Positions 1 through 8,318 of a stretch of 64,000 nt of DNA are shown one piece after another. Each line of letters begins with the position of its first letter. Within the stretch, counting starts at the first letter, position 1. Source of the stretch: Tannerellaceae bacterium (GTDB lineage: Bacteria > Bacteroidota > Bacteroidia > Bacteroidales > Tannerellaceae). The stretch is from assembly GCA_031288175.1 (NCBI GenBank), contig JAITRW010000040.1, positions 1-64,000 of the forward strand, in the 5' to 3' direction. A program made the translations under genes and the position numbers. The notes beneath the pieces were generated by a model, which had not been told where the DNA came from, searched no databases, and worked only from the letters and a program-made list of their open reading frames with translations.

Positions 1-221
1 TTAGACCCCGTGGCAAATATCGCCACTTTAAGCTGCTCAAAATAGGTCAACGCGACAGGGTCAAGAGAAGCTATATCTATCGAAGAGGCATCCAGCCTAC
101 TCGATCCGGCTTTTCCCCACCCTTCCTGTTCAGCCTGCTGTTCAGGCAAGTTGTCGTTACAAGCTACTCCTGCAAGGAACAGCACGCCGGAAACTAAGAC
201 AGAGAAAACGTTCTTTTTCAA
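1..221 (-). CDS. N-terminal part of a putative lipoprotein, running off the left edge (TTG start inferred)
   Basis: Reverse strand reads LKKNVFSVLVSGVLFLAGVACNDNLPEQQAEQEGWGKAGSSRLDASSIDIASLDPVALTYFEQLKVAIFATGS, with a lipobox-like LAGVAC; no ATG found in frame. Confidence 0.45.
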   Translation of the reverse strand, partial: MKKNVFSVLVSGVLFLAGVACNDNLPEQQAEQEGWGKAGSSRLDASSIDIASLDPVALTYFEQLKVAIFATGS

Positions 222-459
222 ATGGTTACATTTAAATGAATTCGTAAGTTGTTTAAGAAAACGGTGGCAAATGTAATGTGCCTAATCGAATTGTAAAAAT
301 TTTACAAGAAAAAGTTTTGAACATTCCGCCTAATTCGGGATCGCGACTTTTGTGTTACTCGTCTTCGTCTCTCCGGCGCTTACCTCAAGGCGAAATCAAC
401 CAAATCAAAAAGCATAAAAGGAATTTTCAAAACACGTGCAGCGGGATTTTCTCGGCGCG

Positions 460-495
460 GTTGTTTCTGACCTCGAAGGTAAAGCAATTCACAAC
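460..495. CRISPR. Candidate tracrRNA anti-repeat (36 nt), partner of the repeat at 555-601
   Basis: GTTGTTTCTGACCTCGAAGGTAAAGCAATTCACAAC equals the reverse complement of 555-601 except for an 11-nt gap and one mismatch. Confidence 0.5.
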
Positions 496-554
496 TGTCT
501 ACCGATTCGGGTATTTCACTAATGGAGGAGGAAAGCGTTAGGGATAGCCCGCCG

Positions 555-601
555 GTTGTGAATTGCTTTCAAGTATTATTACCTTCGAGGTCGGAAACAA
601 C
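555..601. CRISPR. Solitary 47-bp type II-C-like CRISPR repeat
   Basis: GTTGTGAATTGCTTTCAAGTATTATTACCTTCGAGGTCGGAAACAAC is exactly 47 nt and closely resembles Bacteroides type II-C repeats as remembered (GTTGTGATTTGCTTTCAAATTAGTATCTTTGAACCATTGGAAACAGC). Confidence 0.5.
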
Positions 602-628
602 CGGGTTGAAATTAAACTCTCCTCTCAA

Positions 629-668
629 AGCTAAAAGAAGGGCGCTTTAACGGGTGCCCCTTTTAGCT
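629..668. terminator. Strong hairpin, probable terminator
   Basis: AGCTAAAAG...GGGC...GCCC-CTTTTAGCT arms. Confidence 0.6.
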
Positions 669-703
669 CAATTAAGCTTCCTCAGTTCTCCGAACAAAGA
701 ATA

Positions 704-987
704 TTATTTATCGCCATAGTGTCCGAACGCAGACACGACCTCCACCGTGACAATTCCCTCCTCAATCTTATAGACTAAACGGTGTCTTTGATTAATCCTA
801 CGCGACCATTGTCCTTTCCTGTTTCCTGCCAATACTTCCGGTTTCCCGTACCTGACCTGTTCTTGGGTGTGCTTCCGGTTCATACAGGAGTGCGGATATC
901 TTTCTCAGTACGAGATTTATCTCCCGATTTTTAATGTCGCTCCAAATCCTCCTCTGCTTCCGGAGTAAAGTTAAGTTCATACCTCAT
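704..987 (-). pseudogene. Decayed YoeB/Txe-family toxin
   Basis: Reverse strand gives MRYELNFTPEAEEDLERH*KSGDK, then (other frames) LVLRKISALLYEPEAHPRTG, then RYGKPEVLAGNRKGQWSRRINQRHRLVYKIEEGIVTVEVVSAFGHYGDK*; YoeB-like with one nonsense codon and frameshifts. Confidence 0.8.
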
Positions 988-1313
988 ATCTCCAGCATCT
1001 TGCTAATCTCTTCCATCGTGTGCACTCGCCCCTTCCCGCTCGCCATAGCCCTGTCTATTTGCTCCAAATTGCGCTTATCCGCATAAAACAAATCCCCAGA
1101 TGGACTTACCTCAAACGGATTTACTCTATATTCCGCAGGTATAGCCATAAATTCCGTAATCCAGTCTTCATCTACATATCTTTTTCCAGGGTCATTGGAT
1201 ACAATCAGATTTACATACTTCTTTCCCCGCTTGACTGAGACCCTTTCCTTTTCCGCCAGTTCGAAATAAGTTTTTGTCTCGCTCCTGATTTCCCTTGTCG
1301 TGACTATCTTCAT
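984..1313 (-). CDS. YefM/Phd-family antitoxin-like protein
   Basis: 109 aa, MKIVTTREIRSETKTYFELAEKERVSVKRGKKYVNLIVS...; overlaps the toxin pseudogene by 4 bp. Confidence 0.75.
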   Translation of the reverse strand: MKIVTTREIRSETKTYFELAEKERVSVKRGKKYVNLIVSNDPGKRYVDEDWITEFMAIPAEYRVNPFEVSPSGDLFYADKRNLEQIDRAMASGKGRVHTMEEISKMLEI

Positions 1314-1470
1314 AGATTTGCCTCTTCAAATGTGTACGCAAATATAGACACAAGTTTGACTCGAACACATACATAGGGTGAAGGCGATGAATTTGGGAAG
1401 AAAGTCTTTTTTCCCCTAATCAGCCTGGTTTCTTCTCCTTTGAGAGAATCCCCTCCCCCGCATCTACTCT

Positions 1471-1668
1471 TTATTTATTCCCTATTCGTTTTTGCCCCGC
1501 CTCTGTACTAAGCCGGATACCTACCGCCAACAACAACAGGCCCACAAATCCATAACTCCCGAAATAAATAATCTCCAAAACGCTCATCCCCCAATCGTTT
1601 GATTTCGTGAATACAAAGCCTATTACCAACGAACCGATAGTTAACGACAAGCCTCCTATCGTCATCAA
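1471..1668 (-). CDS. Small two-TM membrane protein, hypothetical
   Basis: 65 aa with two hydrophobic segments. Confidence 0.35.
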   Translation of the reverse strand: MMTIGGLSLTIGSLVIGFVFTKSNDWGMSVLEIIYFGSYGFVGLLLLAVGIRLSTEAGQKRIGNK

Positions 1669-2280
1669 TATTCCCCAAGGCGTTCACACATCTTAGCTAC
1701 ATAATCCTTTCGCGACCTGCTAAACTGTATCATCTCTTATTTCTTTTTCTCACCACAAATATGCTTCTTAGTCCATAGCTGCCCAACTTCCCTTCCTATT
1801 TTCCCCCTCACCTCCCTTTTTTCCTCTCTCTCTTCCCTCTAAAAACCCGCATCCACACTCATTTTCCTACTACTATTCCAAAAAAAATCGCCTACCTCAC
1901 AAAAAAAATTCTCCTTAACTATTGTACTATCCAATTTTATTACAATATCTTTGTCCCTCGGTAATTACATACTCACATTGTCCTAATAATACTCACTATG
2001 TCCCCACTTCTCCTATCCTTACTCACGCTTACACAAAGCCGCCTCTCCATCTTTTATACTACACCTTCTTACTACTTCTCCCCTCTCGCCTATCCCTACT
2101 TTATACATCCTTTTTATTACATCTTATCGACACTTGTTTCTTGTACTTTATCAGTAATAAATTCTATCTTATTACACCTTTCTATTCAACCTCAACAACC
2201 TTCCCTACACGGCAACGACCGTAATCGACCGCCCCCGCACTTCTAACCCCTCCGTTTTTTCTCTTCCCACCTGTTCACGC

Positions 2281-2424
2281 CTTTATCCCTTCTCAGGTGC
2301 TCGCCTTTATCCCTTCTCAGGTGTTCGCTCTTATCCCTCCTCAGGTGTTCATGCTTATCCCTTCTCAGGTGCTATCGCTTATCCTTTCTCAGATGCTATC
2401 GCTTATCCCTTCTCAGGTGGTGCT
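2281..2424. repeat. Minisatellite, 6 tandem copies of a 24-bp unit (cttatcccttctcaggtgctcgc-like)
   Basis: Units begin at 2281, 2305, 2329, 2353, 2377 and 2401. Confidence 0.9.
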
Positions 2425-2429
2425 TTTCC

Positions 2430-2558
2430 GCCTCCCCAGGATAACGACCGCCTCTCCCCGGGATAACGACCGCCTCCCCAGGATAATAAGGGCACTTCCC
2501 CAGGATAATGATGACACCTCCCCGGAATAACGACGGCATCTCCCCAGGATAACGACGA
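2430..2558. repeat. Second minisatellite, about 6 copies of a 20-22 bp unit (gcctccccaggataacgacc-like)
   Basis: Repeated cctccccaggataacgac/aat motif read directly. Confidence 0.85.
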
Positions 2559-2618
2559 TTCCTTTCTTTATCCGACCTTAACCGCGCTCTTTGACTTATC
2601 GAACACTCCCGCCTACCC

Positions 2619-3863
2619 CTACTTACTGCCCAGCATCCAGTCTGCCACATTTAATTTTCGTATCCCGTCATATACAGGATTCTGGTCGACATCTGTGGTA
2701 AGCAAGTATTTAGGATTGGAATCTTTTATCGCTCGTAGAGAGGATAGTTCGCGTTCCAACGTCTCGGCCTGCATCGTCGTCCATGACACTTGATAATACG
2801 AGGTGTATCCCTCGTCATCGGTAACGACGAAATCCACTTCCAAGTTGTTTATCTTGCCCACATAGACGTCCTTGTACCTTCGTAACAGCTCGAAGTATAC
2901 CGTATTCTCGAGCCAATGCGAAATATCCCCCCGCATATCTCTTTTCAGCCGCACTTTCCGGAAACAAGGATCGACCAGATAGTATTTGTTGAGCGTTTGT
3001 AAAAGGCCTTTCCCTTTTATTTCGTGCCGTTGCACCTTATACAGCAGGTAGGCTTCACATAGCGCATCAAGATACTTGGACACCGTTTCCTTATCCACCA
3101 CCGTGCCGTGGCTCCGTAGTGTATCGGATATAGAGCGGGGTGACACAAACGAGCCGACCGAATCGAATACGAAGTCGATTATTTTATTAAAATCGTGTTT
3201 GTTGCTTATTTTCAATCGTTGAAAAATATCCTTTTCTACTATTGTATTGAGCACGCTTCTTACGAAATGATCGGCTTGGCGTTGACTGATTTTCTTCTGT
3301 TTATGATATTCTGGGATACCTCCTTCTATCACGAAAATCGCCAAACTTTCCGTTTTTGATAAGTTTGGCGATTTCTCATCCCTATATACCTGGATTTCAA
3401 AGAATTGCAATGGCAGTATATTGATCGCCACATACCGGCCGGTCAGTAGTGTGGCCAGCTCTCCCGACAGTAGATAGGCGTTGGATCCGGTGATATACAC
3501 GTCGCAGTTCTTCTTGATATACAGGCTATCGACAAGACGTTGGAAATCTTTGATATTCTGTATCTCATCCAGAAAAAGGTAATTCATCTTATCGGTTACG
3601 AGACGTTCTTTTATATGCGTATGTATCCGGTAAATGTCCCCCAGGGCGAGTGTATCTAAATCCTCAAAATTCAGAAACTGTATTTGGCCCTCCTCAACGC
3701 CGGTTTTTACCAGTTCGGCGGCAAACATTTCCAGCAAGGTAGATTTCCCGCAACGGCGCACCCCTGTAATCACCTTAATGATATTTTGGTCTTTCAGGTT
3801 GCGTAACGTTTCCATATATTGTTTACGCTCAATGAGATTGGGTGTATTCGGGGATGCCGCCAT
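2619..3863 (-). CDS. AAA ATPase with DUF4143-like C-terminus
   Basis: Starts MAASPNTPNLIERKQYMETL; Walker A GVRRCGKSTLL, Walker B YLFLDEIQ; the upstream part of the 473-aa ORF overlaps mnmE and is not used. Confidence 0.85.
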   Translation of the reverse strand: MAASPNTPNLIERKQYMETLRNLKDQNIIKVITGVRRCGKSTLLEMFAAELVKTGVEEGQIQFLNFEDLDTLALGDIYRIHTHIKERLVTDKMNYLFLDEIQNIKDFQRLVDSLYIKKNCDVYITGSNAYLLSGELATLLTGRYVAINILPLQFFEIQVYRDEKSPNLSKTESLAIFVIEGGIPEYHKQKKISQRQADHFVRSVLNTIVEKDIFQRLKISNKHDFNKIIDFVFDSVGSFVSPRSISDTLRSHGTVVDKETVSKYLDALCEAYLLYKVQRHEIKGKGLLQTLNKYYLVDPCFRKVRLKRDMRGDISHWLENTVYFELLRRYKDVYVGKINNLEVDFVVTDDEGYTSYYQVSWTTMQAETLERELSSLRAIKDSNPKYLLTTDVDQNPVYDGIRKLNVADWMLGSK

Positions 3864-3903
3864 TTGTGTTTCTTTTTCTGTTTGAATGATGGATTTTCTA
3901 CCT

Positions 3904-5280
3904 CTATTTTCCGACACAGAACCGCGAGAAGATTGTTTGTAGTATCTCATCTGTCGTAATCTCCCCCGTAATGAGTCCCAGGTAATGCAGGCTCTCCCGG
4001 AGATCCTGGGTAACCATGTCGGCAGGCAGCCCGTCGGCAAGGCCGACGACGACGCGGCAGAGAGCTGCTCTCGATAGGACGAGTGCCTCGTAATGACGAA
4101 CGTTGCTAATCACCACATCCGCTGAATGGCCAGGCACGGCAGCTTCAACAAGGGCTGCGTGAAGGGGAGCGAGGCTTCCCGAGGCGACGGCGGAAAAAGG
4201 AAGGAGCGGGAACGGTGCCGTAGCTCCCAATGCGGCAGAGGTAGCCTCTACAACGCTATGCGGGACAAGGTCTCTCTTATTAAGCAAGATGATAAGGGAG
4301 CAGCTCCCGGATAAAAGCCGCCCCGACAGCGCAACGGTTTCTTCTATTGGAGCGGTCAGGTCTACCACCCACAGTATCACGGCGGCTTGCTCTATGGCAA
4401 GGAACGTTCGGCTGATGCCGACAGCTTCCACTTCGTCGGCGGTATGTTCCCTGATGCCCGCAGTGTCTATAAGACGGAAAGGGATCCCCGAGAGGACAAG
4501 CGTATCTTCCACCGTATCCCGGGTTGTGCCGGGATGGGGCGAGACGATTGCCCGGTCTTCTCCCAACAGTAGGTTCAGTAGTGTAGATTTACCGGCGTTA
4601 GGAGTACCGACGATGGCTACTGGGACACCGTTTTTGATGGCATTGCCGACAGCGAACGATTCGGTGAGCCGACGCAAGCGGGTTTCTATCTCCAACGAGA
4701 GGGCGCGCAGACGCTGACGGTCGGCGAAGGTGACGTCCTCTTCGCTGAAATCAAGTTCAAGTTCCACCAGCGAGGTAAGTTCCACCAACGCTCTACGGAG
4801 AACCCCAAGTTCCTGGCTGAACCCGCCCCGCATCTGATGCATCGCAAGACGATGCTGGGCGGCGGTGCCCGAAGCGATAAGGTCGGCAATACCTTCGGCG
4901 CGAGAAAGATCTATCTTCCCATGAAGGAACGCCCGTTGGGTAAATTCCCCCGGTAGGGCGCTACGTGCTCCCTGGCGGATAAGCAGTTGGAGAAATTCTT
5001 GTACGATATATGGCGACCCGTGACAGGAGAATTCGACGGTATCTTCTCCCGTAAAAGAGTGCGGCGAACGGAAGACTGTCACCAGCGCCTCGTCAAGAAC
5101 CTCGCCTCCGGAACGGATCTCGCCGTACACTGCACGATTAGGAAGGCAGGTAGCCAAACGTTTTCCCGATGAGGTGAAAAAAACGCTATCGCCTATCTCT
5201 ACGCTCCTTGACCCAGACAGCCGGATAACGGCAATTGCTCCCTGACCCGGAGCGGTAGATAGGGCGCAGATCGTCTCCAT
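3904..5280 (-). CDS. mnmE: tRNA modification GTPase MnmE
   Basis: METICALSTAPGQGAIAVIRLSG..., GTPNAGKSTLLN, DTAGIRE, C-terminal IFSRFCVGK. Confidence 0.97.
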   Translation of the reverse strand: METICALSTAPGQGAIAVIRLSGSRSVEIGDSVFFTSSGKRLATCLPNRAVYGEIRSGGEVLDEALVTVFRSPHSFTGEDTVEFSCHGSPYIVQEFLQLLIRQGARSALPGEFTQRAFLHGKIDLSRAEGIADLIASGTAAQHRLAMHQMRGGFSQELGVLRRALVELTSLVELELDFSEEDVTFADRQRLRALSLEIETRLRRLTESFAVGNAIKNGVPVAIVGTPNAGKSTLLNLLLGEDRAIVSPHPGTTRDTVEDTLVLSGIPFRLIDTAGIREHTADEVEAVGISRTFLAIEQAAVILWVVDLTAPIEETVALSGRLLSGSCSLIILLNKRDLVPHSVVEATSAALGATAPFPLLPFSAVASGSLAPLHAALVEAAVPGHSADVVISNVRHYEALVLSRAALCRVVVGLADGLPADMVTQDLRESLHYLGLITGEITTDEILQTIFSRFCVGK

Positions 5281-5283
5281 CCC

Positions 5284-7305
5284 TCAATTCCCGGTAAGGT
5301 GAGTGAGCGCTTGCGACAGAAGAGGATCGTCGGAATCTCCGAAAGGATACAGGACATAGTAGGGGGAGGTAAGTTCGCTGACAGGATAGTCGGGGAGAAA
5401 ACCATCGGCGTAATCGGCATTACCCTCGGCATTAGTCATGCGGAAGGTAATAGGATGTAGTAGCCACCCATAAGTTTCGTTAGTCCCGTAAGTAGTGGAG
5501 CCGACTGTTTTCCCGACTGTTTGTTGCCCGATAAGGATAAGGGCTTTCCGTCCGAGGTAAGGGATAAGGGCATTGATGACCGCCTCAGAGGCAGATGCGG
5601 TATTGGCTCCGATGAGCACATAGAGACGGGTAAGGTTAAGGTTGGCGCCCGCTACCGAAGAGGCTCCCAGCAACGACATCGCCCGGTCTTGCTGCCCGCG
5701 TTTGCCGTTATACGTAAGGATGAGAAAGGTTTTGCCCAATGCCGAAGCGGGGGCCAGTAGCGACGTAAGGAGTTGGCACGATGAAAGGTAACCCCCTCCG
5801 TTGTATCGAAGGTCAAGCACACACTCCGTGACGCCCTCTTCTTTAAAACGCCGGAATGTTTGGCGGAGAACGTTGTCGTAGCTGTCGTCCGTCCCGGGAT
5901 CGAAGCGATTGTACATCAGGTAGGCAACCCTATATCCCCCTTCGTAAAGGATAGTGTCTTTAAGGAAAGGCATGTCTTCCACAAGACGGGCGGCAGGTAG
6001 GGCAATCGTTTTTGTCGGTACAAATTTCCCTGACACGAACTCCGCAAGTTGAAGTAGGTGGCCTCCCCCTGTCTGAAAAACGGAAGGATCTGTGATGTTA
6101 TTCCTTTCTCCGTCCATACCTACTATCCAGTGATCGCGTTCCAGATGAGCCTCAGCAGCAGGTGACCCCGGTAGGACGTATAGCACCTTTAAGTAACTGT
6201 ATCCCCCCGACATAGGGAGCACAGCATAGCGGATGCCGTAGGTGATACCCTCATCGACAGCAGCACGCGTAGCGGTTTTCGATTCGATGTAAGAGAAGAA
6301 GTGAGGATTACCGTCCGCATCCTGGTATCCGTCTTCGGGGGAAAGAAGGCTTTCAAAGAACTGGTCGGCAGGGAGGCCGAAGTCAACGGTTGCCTTCTCC
6401 GGCATATCCTCATACCAAAGGTAGTCCTGCATTAACGTCTGGTAGATCCATTCATTGACGGTAGTAGGCTTGTCAAGCCCATCCTCCACCTCGCAGGAAA
6501 AAAGGAAAAACAAAAAGAATGGCAACAAGGGACGCAGAGGACGAAAGAGCGTAGCCGCATTGACAAGGAGAGCATCAGCCGTTTCCTCCAAAGGCTTGCC
6601 CAGCGTATCGGCCAGCTTAGCGACGGTATACTGCATCAACGCGGGGGCGTTACGCTTACCCCTGTAAGGAACGGGAGTGAGCCACGGGGCATCGGTCTCC
6701 GAAAGAAGTCGTTCAATAGGCGCATCTTTGAGTACTTCCGACATCCCCGCGTTCCGGAAAGTGATCACCCCACTTACGCCAATGTAGAAATTGGGAATCC
6801 GCAACGCCTCGTCCAACTGTGCCTTCGTACCGCTGAAACTGTGGAAAACGCCCCGCAGACGGTCTGCCCCCACCTTATAAATGATCTCAAGCGTCTCGGC
6901 AAAGGCTTCCCGCACATGGATAGATACGGGAAGATCCAAATCTATACTCCAGCGTAGCTGTTCCTCAAAAGCAGTCTGTTGGGCGCATAGGTATGTTTTA
7001 TCCCAATGGAGGTCAATCCCGATCTCCCCGATCGCACAATAAAAACGGGTGGGCAGCAAACCTTCGAGATGACGGAGAGATTTTTTCCAGTCTTCTTTCA
7101 CACACGTGGGATGAAGCCCTATCATCGGGAAGGCATAAGAGGGATTACTGTCCGCAACAGCATGGAGCGCATCCGTACAAGCCACATCCGTGCACGGAAG
7201 CAACACCGCAACCACCCCGGCAGCCTTTGCCTCAGCGATCACCTTGTCCACTTCCCCTTCGTAGGCCTCCGTATAGAGATGACAGTGCGTGTCGACTAAC
7301 TTCAT
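5284..7305 (-). CDS. In-frame fusion of a TatD-family hydrolase and an S41 C-terminal-processing-type peptidase
   Basis: MKLVDTHCHLY...IGEIGID...SETDAPWL (TatD), then LRPLLPFFLFFLFSCEVEDG (signal/lipobox-like), then S41-type VLDLRYNGGGYL...TASASEAVINAL. Confidence 0.85.
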   Translation of the reverse strand: MKLVDTHCHLYTEAYEGEVDKVIAEAKAAGVVAVLLPCTDVACTDALHAVADSNPSYAFPMIGLHPTCVKEDWKKSLRHLEGLLPTRFYCAIGEIGIDLHWDKTYLCAQQTAFEEQLRWSIDLDLPVSIHVREAFAETLEIIYKVGADRLRGVFHSFSGTKAQLDEALRIPNFYIGVSGVITFRNAGMSEVLKDAPIERLLSETDAPWLTPVPYRGKRNAPALMQYTVAKLADTLGKPLEETADALLVNAATLFRPLRPLLPFFLFFLFSCEVEDGLDKPTTVNEWIYQTLMQDYLWYEDMPEKATVDFGLPADQFFESLLSPEDGYQDADGNPHFFSYIESKTATRAAVDEGITYGIRYAVLPMSGGYSYLKVLYVLPGSPAAEAHLERDHWIVGMDGERNNITDPSVFQTGGGHLLQLAEFVSGKFVPTKTIALPAARLVEDMPFLKDTILYEGGYRVAYLMYNRFDPGTDDSYDNVLRQTFRRFKEEGVTECVLDLRYNGGGYLSSCQLLTSLLAPASALGKTFLILTYNGKRGQQDRAMSLLGASSVAGANLNLTRLYVLIGANTASASEAVINALIPYLGRKALILIGQQTVGKTVGSTTYGTNETYGWLLHPITFRMTNAEGNADYADGFLPDYPVSELTSPYYVLYPFGDSDDPLLSQALTHLTGN

Positions 7306-7310
7306 CACCG

Positions 7311-8285
7311 CTACGATTGACGGACAAGCAGACGATGACACACATTCCGCAGGATTTGTGTCTTCACAGGAGGTACGCAGAGTGCATCCAGACGCCGCAG
7401 AGCCTCGTTGTAAAACTTTTGTATCTGTCGTGCCGTTTGCTCTCGGATACCAAGCTCGTCGTAAATGCAAGTGATCGCAGCTATCTTCTCGTCAGCCTTA
7501 ACAGTAGCAGAATGTAACACCTTTGTCAGAATAGCCGTTTGCAGAGAGGAAGCCTGGCTAAGGGCGCTCACCAGGAGAAACGTCTTTTTTCCCGCAAGGA
7601 TATCGCCTCCGGTAGCTTTGCCGAAAACAGCAGGATCTCCATATACGTCCAAGAGATCATCCTGCAACTGGAAGGCCAGCCCAAGATTGATACCACAGTC
7701 ATAAAGGTTATCCGCATCCTCCGGTGGCGCACCTCCGAAAATAGCTCCTATCTTCAAACAGCAAGCCGGTAGAACGGCCGTCTTGAGACGGATCATTTCC
7801 ATATATTCTTCTCCGCTTACTGCTCCTCGACATTCGAAATCCATGTCATACTGCTGACCTCGACAGACATCCATCGCCGTCTGAGAAAACAAATTGAGCA
7901 CAGCCTCCAAGTATTTCGCCTCCGTCCTGCCGAGAAGTTTATAGGCCGTTACCAGCATCGCGTCCCCTGAAAGGATAGCCGTATTCGCATCCCATTGGAC
8001 ATGTACTGTCGGACGATTCCGGCGCATCGAAGAGCCATCCATCAAGTCGTCATGTAACAACGTGAAATTATGGAACATCTCCATCGCCAATGCTGCATCA
8101 AGCGTCCCTTCTATTTCGTCGGAGTACACATTGCAAGCCATCAGCGTCAATGCCGGACGCAAACGTTTCCCTCCCGATGAAAGCGCATACACAATAGGGG
8201 TAAACAATCCCGAAGGTCCGCCTTCAAAACGCAATGCACCTATCGCCCCTTCTATCCGTCCCAGGACCTCTTCATATTCTATCAT
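7311..8285 (-). CDS. Polyprenyl (isoprenoid) diphosphate synthase
   Basis: DDLMDGSSMRRNRPT and FQLQDDLLD Asp-rich motifs. Confidence 0.93.
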   Translation of the reverse strand: MIEYEEVLGRIEGAIGALRFEGGPSGLFTPIVYALSSGGKRLRPALTLMACNVYSDEIEGTLDAALAMEMFHNFTLLHDDLMDGSSMRRNRPTVHVQWDANTAILSGDAMLVTAYKLLGRTEAKYLEAVLNLFSQTAMDVCRGQQYDMDFECRGAVSGEEYMEMIRLKTAVLPACCLKIGAIFGGAPPEDADNLYDCGINLGLAFQLQDDLLDVYGDPAVFGKATGGDILAGKKTFLLVSALSQASSLQTAILTKVLHSATVKADEKIAAITCIYDELGIREQTARQIQKFYNEALRRLDALCVPPVKTQILRNVCHRLLVRQS

Positions 8286-8289
8286 GCCT

Positions 8290-8298
8290 GCAAAGGTA
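8290..8298 (-). promoter_or_regulatory. Bacteroidetes -7 box (TACCTTTGC) for the polyprenyl synthase gene
   Basis: Reverse complement of GCAAAGGTA, 4 nt from the start codon. Confidence 0.6.
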
Positions 8299-8306
8299 GC
8301 AAATGC

Positions 8307-8315
8307 TACATTTGC
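8307..8315 (+). promoter_or_regulatory. Bacteroidetes -7 box (TACATTTGC) for lpxB
   Basis: Matches TAnnTTTGY; ATG begins at 8319. Confidence 0.6.
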
Positions 8316-8318
8316 CTC

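Noticed and set aside
291-307. Palindrome TTGTAAAAATTTTACAA
   Set aside because: Perfect but AT-rich and isolated; no evidence for function beyond a possible promoter region
278-541. 87-aa + strand ORF
   Set aside because: Low-complexity, unlike a protein; overlaps the anti-repeat structure
1922-2246. Two overlapping + strand ORFs rich in L, S, T, Y and P
   Set aside because: Composition follows the G-depleted DNA; no start context or homology signal
4289-4717. 142-aa + strand ORF
   Set aside because: Antisense shadow of mnmE
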